Source: Dietzia natronolimnaea (GTDB lineage Bacteria; Actinomycetota; Actinomycetes; Mycobacteriales; Mycobacteriaceae). From it: a stretch of 64,000 bases of DNA. A model generated the notes under the pieces. That model ran no database searches and was not told the origin of the DNA. It worked only from the letters and a program-made list of their open reading frames with translations. A program made the translations under genes and the position numbers. Positions 44,397 to 53,364 of this stretch are shown here, piece after piece (the stretch's first letter is position 1; each line of letters begins with the position of its first letter). Where the stretch lies: assembly GCF_039525805.1 (NCBI RefSeq), contig NZ_BAAAHZ010000013.1. The stretch is one strand, 5' to 3'.

Positions 44397-46292
44397 GTGA
44401 GCGCACCAACGGCACAGCCCGGACCCCGTCCGGGTGCAGAGCACAGGGCCCGGTCCGCGGCCCCCGAGCGGATGACGGGCGCCCAGGCGGTGGTCCGGTC
44501 CCTCGAGGAGATCGGCACCGAGGTCGTCTTCGGCATCCCCGGCGGCGCGATCCTGCCCGTCTACGATCCCCTCTACGACTCGGTCAAGGTCCGACACGTG
44601 CTGGTCCGGCACGAGCAGGGCGCAGGGCATGCGGCCACCGGGTACGCGCAGGCCACCGGCCGGGTCGGCGTCTGCATGGCCACCTCGGGCCCCGGGGCCA
44701 CCAACCTCGTGACGCCGCTCGCGGACGCGCAGATGGACTCGGTTCCGATCGTCGCCATCACCGGGCAGGTGGGCACCGCGCTCATCGGCACCGACGGCTT
44801 CCAGGAGGCCGACATCTCCGGCATCACCATGCCGATCACGAAGCACAACTTCCTCGTCTCGCACGGCGAGGACATCCCGCGGATGATCGCGGAGGCGTTC
44901 CACATCGCGCAGACCGGCCGACCGGGCGCGGTGCTGGTGGACATCCCCAAGGACGTCCTGCAGGCCGAGATGACGTTCTCGTGGCCGCCGGAGATGAAGC
45001 TGCCCGGGTACCGCCCGGTCACCAAGCCCCACGGCAAGCAGATCCGCGAGGCGGCCCGGCTCATCGCCAAGGCCCAGCGCCCGGTCCTGTATGTCGGCGG
45101 CGGGGTGATCAAGGCCGACGCCTCCGCGGAGCTGCTGGCGCTGGCCGAGCTGTCGGGGATCCCGTTGGTCACCACCCTGATGGCCCGCGGTGCGTTCCCC
45201 GACTCGCACCGGCTGCACTACGGCATGCCCGGCATGCACGGCACCGTCGCGGCGGTCGCCGCGCTGCAGCGGTCTGATCTGCTCGTCACGCTGGGCGCCC
45301 GTTTCGACGACCGGGTCACCGGCCAGCTCGACACCTTCGCCCCCGACGCCAAGGTCATCCACGCCGACATCGATCCGGCGGAGATCGGCAAGAACCGCGC
45401 GGTCGACGTGCCGATCGTCGGCGACATCAAGGAGGTGCTGGTCGAGCTCGTCGAGACGCTGCGCGGCGAGCGCGACTCCGGAGCGCTCGCCGAGCCCACC
45501 GCCTGGGTGGGGCAACTGGACGAGATCCGCTCCGAGTACCCCCTCGGATACGGACCGCAGTCGGACGGTTCGCTCTCCCCGGAGTACGTGATCGAGCGCC
45601 TCAGCGCGGCAGCAGGCCCCGACGCCGTCTACTGCGCCGGCGTGGGCCAGCACCAGATGTGGGCCGCGCAGTTCGTCCAGTACGAGAAGCCGCGCACGTG
45701 GCTCAACTCGGGCGGGCTCGGGACCATGGGGTACTCGGTCCCCGCGGCGATGGGGGCCAAGTTCGGTCGTCCCGACGCCGAGGTGTGGGCCATCGACGGC
45801 GACGGGTGCTTCCAGATGACCAACCAGGAGCTCGCCACCTGTGCGATCGAGGGCGCCCCCATCAAGGTGGCGCTGATCAACAACGGCAACCTCGGCATGG
45901 TCCGCCAGTGGCAGACGCTGTTCTACGATCAGCGCTACTCGCAGACCGACCTGTCGACGCAGTCCAAGCTCATCCCCGACTTCGTCAAGCTCGGCGAGGC
46001 CCTCGGGTGCGTGGCGTTCCGCTGTGAGCGCGCCGAGGACGTCGACGAGGTCATCGCCAAGGCCCGCGAGATCAACGACCGCCCGGTGCTCATCGACTTC
46101 ATCGTGGGCAAGGACGCCCAGGTGTGGCCGATGGTCGCGGCGGGTACGTCCAACGACGAGATCATGGCGGCGCGGGACATCCGGCCGCTGTTCGACGACA
46201 CCGATTCCGTGGCGGACGACGCCGCGGACGTCCACGAGGTGACCGAGCGGATCGACGCCGCCGTGCTCGCCGCCCAGGAGGAGGACCAGTGA
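44397..46292 (+). CDS. ilvB: Acetolactate synthase, large (catalytic) subunit
   Basis: 631 residues from GTG 44397. Uses thiamine diphosphate and FAD to make acetolactate or acetohydroxybutyrate, the first step of valine, leucine and isoleucine synthesis. MTGAQAVVRSLEEIGTEVVF, GIPGGAILPVYDPL and the catalytic Glu in RHEQGAGHAATGYA occupy the N-terminal domain; WAIDGDGCFQMTNQELATC, then IKVALINN, forms the ThDP motif. The upstream leader and attenuator control transcription. Overlaps ilvN by four bases. Confidence 0.97.
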   Translation: MSAPTAQPGPRPGAEHRARSAAPERMTGAQAVVRSLEEIGTEVVFGIPGGAILPVYDPLYDSVKVRHVLVRHEQGAGHAATGYAQATGRVGVCMATSGPGATNLVTPLADAQMDSVPIVAITGQVGTALIGTDGFQEADISGITMPITKHNFLVSHGEDIPRMIAEAFHIAQTGRPGAVLVDIPKDVLQAEMTFSWPPEMKLPGYRPVTKPHGKQIREAARLIAKAQRPVLYVGGGVIKADASAELLALAELSGIPLVTTLMARGAFPDSHRLHYGMPGMHGTVAAVAALQRSDLLVTLGARFDDRVTGQLDTFAPDAKVIHADIDPAEIGKNRAVDVPIVGDIKEVLVELVETLRGERDSGALAEPTAWVGQLDEIRSEYPLGYGPQSDGSLSPEYVIERLSAAAGPDAVYCAGVGQHQMWAAQFVQYEKPRTWLNSGGLGTMGYSVPAAMGAKFGRPDAEVWAIDGDGCFQMTNQELATCAIEGAPIKVALINNGNLGMVRQWQTLFYDQRYSQTDLSTQSKLIPDFVKLGEALGCVAFRCERAEDVDEVIAKAREINDRPVLIDFIVGKDAQVWPMVAAGTSNDEIMAARDIRPLFDDTDSVADDAADVHEVTERIDAAVLAAQEEDQ

Positions 46293-46795
46293 CCGCCCGC
46301 TCCCACACCCTGAGCGTGCTGGTGGAGGACAAGCCCGGCGTGCTCGCGCGCGTGGCGTCGCTGTTCTCCCGGCGCGGGTTCAACATCGAGTCCCTCGCGG
46401 TGGGCCCCACCGAGACCGACGGGCTCTCGCGCATGACGATCGTCGTGGCCGTCGAGGACTTCCCCCTCGAACAGGTGACCAAGCAGCTCAACAAGCTGGT
46501 CAACGTCATCAAGATCGTGGAGCAGGACCCGGCCGGCTCGGTCGCCCGCGAACTCACCCTGGTCAAGGTCCGCGCCGACACCACCAACCGTGGCCAGATC
46601 GTCGAGATCGCCAGCCTGTTCCGCGCCCACATCGTGGACGTCTCCCCGGAATCGCTCACGCTCGAGGCCACGGGTACCCCCGACAAGCTCGACGCGCTGC
46701 TGCGGATGCTCGACGGCTACGGCATCCGCGAGATCGTGCAGTCCGGCATGGTCGCGCTGGGACGCGGCCCCAAGTCCATCACCACCACTCGATAG
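46289..46795 (+). CDS. ilvN: Acetolactate synthase, small (regulatory) subunit
   Basis: 168 residues from GTG 46289. The N-terminal ACT domain has HTLSVLVEDKPGVLARVASLF and SRRGFNIESLAVGPTE; it gives valine feedback control of IlvB. The C-terminal domain includes SPESLTLEATGTPDKLDALL and GIREIVQSGMVALGRGPKS. Translationally coupled to ilvB. Confidence 0.97.
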   Translation: MTARSHTLSVLVEDKPGVLARVASLFSRRGFNIESLAVGPTETDGLSRMTIVVAVEDFPLEQVTKQLNKLVNVIKIVEQDPAGSVARELTLVKVRADTTNRGQIVEIASLFRAHIVDVSPESLTLEATGTPDKLDALLRMLDGYGIREIVQSGMVALGRGPKSITTTR

Positions 46796-46849
46796 TCTCG
46801 ACTCCTACACAAGTCTCGGCTACACGAACCAACACGAAGGGAATCCACC

Positions 46850-47863
46850 ATGGCAGTGGAGATGTTCTACGACGACTCGGCGGATCTGTCGCTGATCCAG
46901 GGCCGCAAGGTCGCCGTCATCGGTTACGGCTCGCAGGGGCACGCGCACTCGCTGAGCCTGCGCGACTCCGGCGTCGAGGTCGCGATCGGTCTGCGCGAGG
47001 GCTCCAAGTCCCGCGCGAAGGCCGAGGAGGCCGGCCTCGAGGTCATGACCGCCGCCGAGGCCACCAAGTGGGCCGACGTCATCATGCTGCTCGCCCCCGA
47101 CACCTCGCAGGCGCAGATCTTCACCGAGGACATCGAGCCCAACCTGAACGACGGCGACGCGCTGTTCTTCGGCCACGGCCTCAACATCCACTTCGGTCTG
47201 ATCAAGCCCGCCGAGGGCGTCACCGTCGCGATGGTCGCCCCGAAGGGGCCCGGCCACCTGGTGCGCCGCCAGTTCGTCGACGGCAAGGGCGTCCCGGCGC
47301 TCATCGCCGTCGAGCAGGACCCGAAGGGCGAGGGCGAGGCGCTCGCGCTGTCCTACGCCAAGGCGATCGGTGGCACCCGCGCGGGCGTCATCAAGACCAC
47401 CTTCAAGGACGAGACCGAGACCGACCTGTTCGGTGAGCAGGCCGTGCTGTGCGGCGGCACCGAGGAGCTCGTCAAGACGGGCTTCGAGGTCATGGTCGAG
47501 GCCGGCTACGCACCCGAGCTCGCCTACTTCGAGGTGCTCCACGAGCTCAAGCTCATCGTCGACCTCATGTACGAGGGCGGCATCGCGCGGATGAACTACT
47601 CGGTGTCCGACACCGCCGAGTTCGGCGGCTACCTCTCCGGCCCGCGCGTCATCGACGCCGGCACGAAGGAGCGCATGAAGGAGATCCTGTCCGACATCCA
47701 GGACGGCACCTTCACCAAGCGCCTCGTGGCCAACGTCGAGGGCGGGAACAAGGAGCTCGAGCAGCTCCGCAAGGAGAACGCCGAGCACCCGATCGAGGTC
47801 ACCGGGCAGAAGCTGCGCGACCTGATGAGCTGGGTCGACCGGCCGATCACCGAGACCGCCTGA
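46850..47863 (+). CDS. ilvC: Ketol-acid reductoisomerase (class I)
   Basis: 337 residues. Isomerises and reduces acetolactate to dihydroxy-isovalerate with NADPH and Mg. The Rossmann motif is GYGSQGHAHSLSLRDSGVEV; the NADPH-type loop follows in REGSKSR. MVAPKGPGHLVRRQFVDGKG and the metal ligands in HELKLIVDLMYEGG are present. The length is the short class I form. Starts 54 bases after ilvN. Confidence 0.98.
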   Translation: MAVEMFYDDSADLSLIQGRKVAVIGYGSQGHAHSLSLRDSGVEVAIGLREGSKSRAKAEEAGLEVMTAAEATKWADVIMLLAPDTSQAQIFTEDIEPNLNDGDALFFGHGLNIHFGLIKPAEGVTVAMVAPKGPGHLVRRQFVDGKGVPALIAVEQDPKGEGEALALSYAKAIGGTRAGVIKTTFKDETETDLFGEQAVLCGGTEELVKTGFEVMVEAGYAPELAYFEVLHELKLIVDLMYEGGIARMNYSVSDTAEFGGYLSGPRVIDAGTKERMKEILSDIQDGTFTKRLVANVEGGNKELEQLRKENAEHPIEVTGQKLRDLMSWVDRPITETA

Positions 47864-47914
47864 GACCCCTGTAGGGTCCACCGGGATCGATTCCCGAGCT
47901 TCAGGAGGACCGCC

Positions 47915-49531
47915 GTGCGCCACTTCAACCGAGGAGTGGGGGCGGCGGTCCTCTCGTTCTGCCTGGTGTTGTCCACCGCCGCGTGCACATCGGGAACGGA
48001 CGAGGACGGGCCGGGGATCACCGCCGCTCAGGTCGACGGTGCGAGGATCGCGGTCGACGCGGACTCCTCCGGCGTCGAGACCACCCGTCTCCTGGTGGAG
48101 GCCGCCCCGGTGGTCGTGGTGGCCGCGCCGGACGAGGCCGCCCAGGCCCGCGCGGCGTCCGTGGCGGTGGGGCTGCGCGCGCCGATGCTCACCGCGGTGG
48201 CCGGCGGTGACGACGCCCTCGCGAGCGAGCTGGACCGGATGGGCGCCGAGCGGGTCCTGCGGGTCGGCGAGGTGACGTTCACACCCGACGACGGCGAGGT
48301 GGTCGACGCCCCGGAGGACCGCTCCGAGCTGGAGTCGCTCACCGGGATCACGTTCGAGTCCGAGCAGGAGATCCCGGGCGACCGCGTGGACGACGTCACC
48401 GTCCATCAGGCCCCGGGTTCGCCGTCGCTGATGGTCGTCGGGGAGTTCACCGCCGGCGGCGACACCGCGTCGGATGTCGAGGAGTTCTCGGCGGGAGGAC
48501 CCGCCTGGTCGGCGGAGGAGGCCCCGCGGGTTCTCGTGTACGACCGGACCCCGGTGGCCGCGGTGGCGACCGCCGTCTCGAGCGGAGCGGCCGTCTCCCA
48601 CCTCCGGGCTCCCGACCCGCGGGTCGACGGCGGCTCGGTCGAGGCGGTCATGGACGCCGACACCGTGATCGCCCTCGGGCCCGGATGGGGCACCGAGGAC
48701 GAGCTGGCCGACCGGGTGGAGAAGGCCCGCTCCGTCCCCCAGCTCCCCGGCGGGGGACAGCTGTTGTTCCCGGGCCGGCGCTTCGTGGCGGCATACGGGT
48801 CGCCGATCACCCCGGCCCTCGGCATCCTCGGCGAACAGGGTCCGGAGGAGAGCGCGGAGCGGGTGCGGCAACTGGTCGAGGAATACCAGCCGTACTCACC
48901 GGAGCCGGTGATCCCCGCGTTCGAGATCATCGCCACCGTCGCCTCCACATCCCCCGGAGCGGACGGCAACTACACCAACGAGTGGGCGCCGGAGGAGTTC
49001 GAGCCCCTCATCGACGCGATCACCGAGGCCGGTGGCTACGCGGTGATCGACCTGCAGCCCGGGATGGCGGACCTCCTCGACCAGGCGCGGTTGTTCGAGG
49101 AGCTGCTCAAGCGGCCCAACGTGGGGTTGGCGCTGGACCCCGAGTGGAAGCTCGAACCCGGCCAACGCCCGGGGGCCCAGATCGGCAGCGCGAGCGCCGA
49201 GGAGATCAACCGGGTCACGCACTGGCTCGCCGATCTCACCCGCGACACCGGGGGGCCACAGAAGCTGCTCATCCTGCACCAGTTCAGCCTGGCGATGATC
49301 ACCGACCGGGAGGACATCGACACCTCACGGCCCGAGGTGGCGATCTCCCTCCACGCCGACGGGCACGGCACCCCGGAGATGAAGCTGGAGACGTGGGAGG
49401 TCCTGCAGCAGGGGCTGTCCCCGGACATCTGGATGGCCTGGAAGAACTTCTACGACGAGGACACGCCGACCTTCACCGCGGAGCAGACCATGGCGGTCGA
49501 ACCCCGGCCGTGGTTCGTGTCCTACCAGTAG
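47915..49531 (+). CDS. Lipoprotein, two-domain, function unknown
   Basis: 538 residues from GTG 47915 with AGGAGG 8-13 bases upstream. The signal peptide ends in the lipobox LVLSTAACTS. The N-terminal half (about 40-290) repeats VVVVAAPDEAAQARAASVAVGLRAPML-type units and MGAERVLRVGEV, suggesting a cell-wall-binding type 2 module. The C-terminal half (about 300-538; PVIPAFEIIATVASTSPGAD, GGYAVIDLQPGMADLLDQA, VGLALDPEWKLEPGQ) looks like a TIM-barrel, with acidic residues of glycosidase-type strands, but no hydrolase family can be named. It may act on the cell envelope. Confidence 0.6.
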   Translation: MRHFNRGVGAAVLSFCLVLSTAACTSGTDEDGPGITAAQVDGARIAVDADSSGVETTRLLVEAAPVVVVAAPDEAAQARAASVAVGLRAPMLTAVAGGDDALASELDRMGAERVLRVGEVTFTPDDGEVVDAPEDRSELESLTGITFESEQEIPGDRVDDVTVHQAPGSPSLMVVGEFTAGGDTASDVEEFSAGGPAWSAEEAPRVLVYDRTPVAAVATAVSSGAAVSHLRAPDPRVDGGSVEAVMDADTVIALGPGWGTEDELADRVEKARSVPQLPGGGQLLFPGRRFVAAYGSPITPALGILGEQGPEESAERVRQLVEEYQPYSPEPVIPAFEIIATVASTSPGADGNYTNEWAPEEFEPLIDAITEAGGYAVIDLQPGMADLLDQARLFEELLKRPNVGLALDPEWKLEPGQRPGAQIGSASAEEINRVTHWLADLTRDTGGPQKLLILHQFSLAMITDREDIDTSRPEVAISLHADGHGTPEMKLETWEVLQQGLSPDIWMAWKNFYDEDTPTFTAEQTMAVEPRPWFVSYQ

Positions 49532-49559
49532 GTCGGCTCTCCGCCGGGGCGCGGGTTCG

Positions 49560-51032
49560 TCAACCGCGGATGATCCGCTCGGCGACGTGCTGGCCCGCCA
49601 TCCCGTGGACACCGGGCCCGGGGGGCGTGGACCCGGAGGCGTGCCACACCCCCGGGACCCCGGTCGCGAAGGGATCCGCCCGTGGCACCGGACGGGCGAT
49701 GAGTCCGCGCAGGTCGACGCGGCCCGCGGCGATGTCGCCGCCCTCATAGTTCGCGTTGTGTCGGCCCATCCGCGACGCGGGCGTACAGCGGGTCGACACC
49801 ACCACGTCGCGGACGCCGGGAGCGACCTCCTCCAGGGCGCGGAGGACCTGCTCGGTCTGGTCCAGCTCGGAGTAGGCGGGCACGTGTGCGTACGTCCACA
49901 GGGGTCGTCGTCCGTCGGCGGCGACCCTCCCCGGGTCCACCACCCACGGTTGGGAGACGAGAACCATCGGCCGGTCCGCGTGACGGCCCGCCGCCACGTC
50001 GCGTTCGGCCGCCGCGATCTGCTCCGCGTCACCGCCCAGGTGCACGGTCCCGGCGTCCCGCACCCGGGCGTCGCGCCAGGGGACCGGTCCAGACAGGACC
50101 ATGTCGACCTTCGAGGCCGCGCCGCCCACCGGTGCGCGGGCCAGGCGGCGGGCCCGGCGCTCCACGGCCGGGGACGGGCAGGAGGCGAGCAGGACGTCGC
50201 CGAGGATCCGCGACGAGGTGTTGAACACGATGTCACGGGCGTCGATCCGCGCCAGCGAGTCCACCCGCTGCCCGGTGCGGATCTCGCCCCCGGCATCCCG
50301 GATGGCCTCCGCGAGCGCCTCGGTGATCGCCCCGCTGCCCCCGACCGGCAGGGCCCAGCCGAGCGGGGAGTGCAGGAGCGAACCGAGGATGAGCGCGACC
50401 GCGGTCGCGGCCGGTGAGGTCAGTGGGGTGATGGCGTGGGCCGAGATCCCGGTGAGCAGTGTCCGCCCGTCCGGACCGAACGGATCGGCCAGGCCCCCAC
50501 GGGGATGCGCGCGCACGAAGGCCGCGGCCAGGGCCGCCGTCGCGGCGACCGGGGGGACCGACCGTTGGTCGGACAACGCCGCGGCCACCACCTCGAGGGA
50601 CCTCTCGGCGGTCGGACCCATGACCCGCCACCAGGCGCGGGCCTCCGCCTCGGAACCCAGGCCCTCGGCGAGGGCGCCGGGGGAGGGGTCGGACGGAACG
50701 ACGATCGCATCGCGTCCTGCGAGCGCATGGGCCAACTGCACCGGCGGCGTCCTGAGCTCCACCCCGTGTGCGGCGAGGTCGAAATGACGGAAGAACGGCG
50801 CGGCCGCGGCCATCGGGTGGACCGCCGAACACGGGTCGACGACGAGGTCCGCGCCGAGATCACCCGGCATGCCGTCCATGGGCAGGGTGCGGCACCCGCC
50901 CCCGATGGTGTCCTCGGCCTCGAGAACCACGACGCGACGGCCCGCGCGGGCGCACAGGAGTGCCGCGGCGAGGCCGTTCGGCCCCGACCCCACCACCACC
51001 ACGTCGGCCCGCACCGGCGCGGAGGACCTCAC
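49560..51032 (-). CDS. FAD-dependent oxidoreductase (phytoene desaturase-like)
   Basis: About 490 residues. The dinucleotide motif is VVVGSGPNGLAAALLCARAG, with VVVLEAEDTIGGGCRT and the C-terminal FAD-contact run GVWHASGSTPPGPGVHG. It belongs to the carotenoid desaturase/NAD(P)-FAD class (COG1233 type). Substrate unknown; no carotenoid genes are nearby. The start codon GTG 51032 overlaps the preceding gene's stop by four bases. Rv2997 stands in a matching position in mycobacteria. Confidence 0.8.
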   Translation of the reverse strand: MRSSAPVRADVVVVGSGPNGLAAALLCARAGRRVVVLEAEDTIGGGCRTLPMDGMPGDLGADLVVDPCSAVHPMAAAAPFFRHFDLAAHGVELRTPPVQLAHALAGRDAIVVPSDPSPGALAEGLGSEAEARAWWRVMGPTAERSLEVVAAALSDQRSVPPVAATAALAAAFVRAHPRGGLADPFGPDGRTLLTGISAHAITPLTSPAATAVALILGSLLHSPLGWALPVGGSGAITEALAEAIRDAGGEIRTGQRVDSLARIDARDIVFNTSSRILGDVLLASCPSPAVERRARRLARAPVGGAASKVDMVLSGPVPWRDARVRDAGTVHLGGDAEQIAAAERDVAAGRHADRPMVLVSQPWVVDPGRVAADGRRPLWTYAHVPAYSELDQTEQVLRALEEVAPGVRDVVVSTRCTPASRMGRHNANYEGGDIAAGRVDLRGLIARPVPRADPFATGVPGVWHASGSTPPGPGVHGMAGQHVAERIIRG

Positions 51033-51610
51033 TCGAACACCGCCAGGCCGTAGGTCCGGCGCAGTTCCTCCAACACCTTCTCCTGGGCCACGGCCTGCTC
51101 CGCCAGATCCAGGAGGACGCGTCGGGTGCCGGGTCCGCCCACCTCGTCGTCGTCGCCCCGTGAGGGCTGGTCGGCGACCCACGAGTCCGCGAGCAGTTCC
51201 CACATGGAGCGCTTGGCCACCACGAGGGTGCGTAGCGCCTCCAGCAGCGCGAGCCGCGCCAGCGGATCGCTCAGCACCGGCCCCACCGGAAGCACGGAGA
51301 ACGAGAGACCGGTCGACAGTCGCAGCAGTCGCCGGCCCGGGGTCCCGATGGGGGTCAGCCGGGCCAGCAGCGCGGCGGCGGTGTCGATCTCCTGCTCGAA
51401 CTGGGCGCGCAGGGGCTCCAGGCGGGTCTTATCGGTCTCGTCGACGGCGCGGATGCAGTGGTCCAGGAGGCTGCGACCCACCGCCGCCCCGTAGAGGTGT
51501 GCCCGGAGATAGGAGGCGACCGCGGTCGAGCCGCGCGCGGGGGCGAGGACGGGCATCCAGGGGCTGGGCAGGCGGACCGGGAAACCGGTCGACCGGGGCG
51601 GGCGCAACAT
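51029..51610 (-). CDS. Helical protein of unknown function, upstream of the FAD enzyme
   Basis: About 193 residues from ATG 51610. Mostly alpha-helical: ARGSTAVASYLRAHLYGAAV, KTRLEPLRAQFEQEIDTAAA, LLARLTPIGTPGRR, then ALLEALRTLVVAKRSMWELL, and a charged end. No signal peptide and no clear membrane segment. I do not recognise the family. It precedes and overlaps the FAD-dependent oxidoreductase, so the two are probably made together. Confidence 0.6.
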   Translation of the reverse strand: MLRPPRSTGFPVRLPSPWMPVLAPARGSTAVASYLRAHLYGAAVGRSLLDHCIRAVDETDKTRLEPLRAQFEQEIDTAAALLARLTPIGTPGRRLLRLSTGLSFSVLPVGPVLSDPLARLALLEALRTLVVAKRSMWELLADSWVADQPSRGDDDEVGGPGTRRVLLDLAEQAVAQEKVLEELRRTYGLAVFE

Positions 51611-51714
51611 AGGTGATCCGTTCGTCGGACGTCGGTCGGGGCCTGCGGTGACATCAGCCACGGTAGGCGTCCCGGGCCACCCCGGCCACTGGTCCTCGGC
51701 GGTGTGCGGTGGCC

Positions 51715-51720
51715 TAGACT
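51715..51720 (+). promoter_or_regulatory. Predicted -10 element for serA
   Basis: TAGACT lies 35 bases before serA; the transcript would include GAGGAG (51742-51747), a good ribosome site 9-14 bases before GTG 51756. Confidence 0.45.
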
Positions 51721-51755
51721 GGGTGTGCCCAAATTGACACCGAGGAGATCCCACT

Positions 51756-53348
51756 GTGACAGCATCCGGACGTCCCGTCGTCCTCATCGCCGACAAGCTC
51801 GCCCAGTCGACCGTCGACGCGCTCGGCGACGCCGTGGAGGTCCGCTGGGTCGACGGCCCGGATCGTCCCAAGCTCCTCGAGGCCGTCGCCGATGCGGACG
51901 CGATCCTCGTCCGCTCCGCCACGACCGTCGACGCCGAGGTGATGGCCGCCGCCCCGAAGCTCAAGATCATCGGTCGCGCGGGTGTCGGCCTCGACAACGT
52001 GGAGATCCCCGCGGCGACCGAGCGCGGCGTCATGGTGGTCAACGCGCCCACCTCCAACATCCACTCGGCCGCCGAGCACGCCGTCGCCCTGCTCATGGCC
52101 GCCTGCCGCCAGATCCCGGCCGCCGACCGCACCCTGCGCGAGCACACCTGGAAGCGCAGCTCCTTCAACGGCGTCGAGTTGCTCGGCAAGACCGTCGGCG
52201 TGGTGGGCCTGGGTCGGATCGGCCAGCTCGTGGCACAACGTCTGGCGGCGTTCGAGACGAACCTCATCGCCTACGACCCCTACTTGCCCGCCGCCCGCGC
52301 GGCCCAGCTCGGGATCGAGCTCGTGGACATCGATGAGCTGGTCTCCCGCGCGGACATCATCACGATGCACCTGCCCAAGACCAAGGAGACGGCCGGCCTG
52401 CTCGACGCCGAGCGGTTGGCCCGGGCCAAGGACGGCGTCGTGATCGTCAACGCCGCCCGCGGCGGACTCATCGTCGAGGACGCGCTCGTCGAGGCCCTGA
52501 GGTCCGGCAAGGTGCGGTCCGCCGCCCTGGACGTGTTCGACACCGAGCCCTGCACCGACTCGCCGCTGTTCGACCTCGAGAACACCGTCGTCACGCCGCA
52601 CCTGGGTGCCTCCACGAGCGAGGCGCAGGACCGGGCCGGCACCGACGTCGCGCGCAGCGTGCTGCTCGCCCTGCGCGGGGAGTTCGTCCCCGACGCCGTC
52701 AACGTCACCGGCGGCCCGGTCGGCGACGAGGTCGCTCCGTGGCTCGACCTCGTCCGGAAGCTCGGACTCATCGCCGGTCACCTGTGCCCGGGTGTGCCCA
52801 CCACCGTGACCGTCGAGGTCGCGGGCGAACTGGCCGCCGAGCAGGTGGACGTGCTGGGTCTGGCCGCCCTGCGCGGGATGTTCTCCGCCATCACCGACGA
52901 GCCCGCCACCTTCGTCAACGTCGGCCAGATGGCCGAGCAGCGCGGTGTCACGCACTCGGTCGAGACCCGCAGCGAGTCGAAGTCCTACCGCAGTACGGTC
53001 ACCGTCACCGCGGTGGCCGCGGACGGCGCGTCGGCCCATGTCACCGGCACGCTGGCCGGTCTGGACCAGGTGCAGAAGATCGTCCGGATCAACGAGCGCG
53101 GCTTCGACATGCGTGCCGAGGGTCAGAACCTGTTCGTCCACTACTCCGACCGCCCGGGCGTGCTCGGAAAGGTGGGCTCCATCCTCGGCGGGGAGGGCAT
53201 CGACATCCAGGCCGCCGCGCTCAGCCAGGACGTCACCGGTGAAGGTGCCTCGCTGATCCTGCGGGTCGATCGTGCGGTCGCCGAACCGACCGTCGACCGG
53301 ATCGTCTCCGAGCTCGACGCCACGGCGACCCAGATCTCCCTGGTCTGA
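51756..53348 (+). CDS. serA: D-3-phosphoglycerate dehydrogenase
   Basis: 530 residues from GTG 51756. First step of serine synthesis from 3-phosphoglycerate. The catalytic domain carries IIGRAGVGLDNVEIPAATER, VGVVGLGRIGQLVAQRLAAF (NAD loop), HLPKTKETAGLLDAERLA and NAARGGLIVEDALVEAL. The C-terminal region (about 320-530) is the long actinobacterial form: an allosteric substrate-binding domain and an ACT domain (VHYSDRPGVLGKVGSILGGEG) for serine feedback. Downstream leuB is 16 bases away. Confidence 0.96.
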   Translation: MTASGRPVVLIADKLAQSTVDALGDAVEVRWVDGPDRPKLLEAVADADAILVRSATTVDAEVMAAAPKLKIIGRAGVGLDNVEIPAATERGVMVVNAPTSNIHSAAEHAVALLMAACRQIPAADRTLREHTWKRSSFNGVELLGKTVGVVGLGRIGQLVAQRLAAFETNLIAYDPYLPAARAAQLGIELVDIDELVSRADIITMHLPKTKETAGLLDAERLARAKDGVVIVNAARGGLIVEDALVEALRSGKVRSAALDVFDTEPCTDSPLFDLENTVVTPHLGASTSEAQDRAGTDVARSVLLALRGEFVPDAVNVTGGPVGDEVAPWLDLVRKLGLIAGHLCPGVPTTVTVEVAGELAAEQVDVLGLAALRGMFSAITDEPATFVNVGQMAEQRGVTHSVETRSESKSYRSTVTVTAVAADGASAHVTGTLAGLDQVQKIVRINERGFDMRAEGQNLFVHYSDRPGVLGKVGSILGGEGIDIQAAALSQDVTGEGASLILRVDRAVAEPTVDRIVSELDATATQISLV

Positions 53349-53364
53349 GCGGGGGTCGGACATC

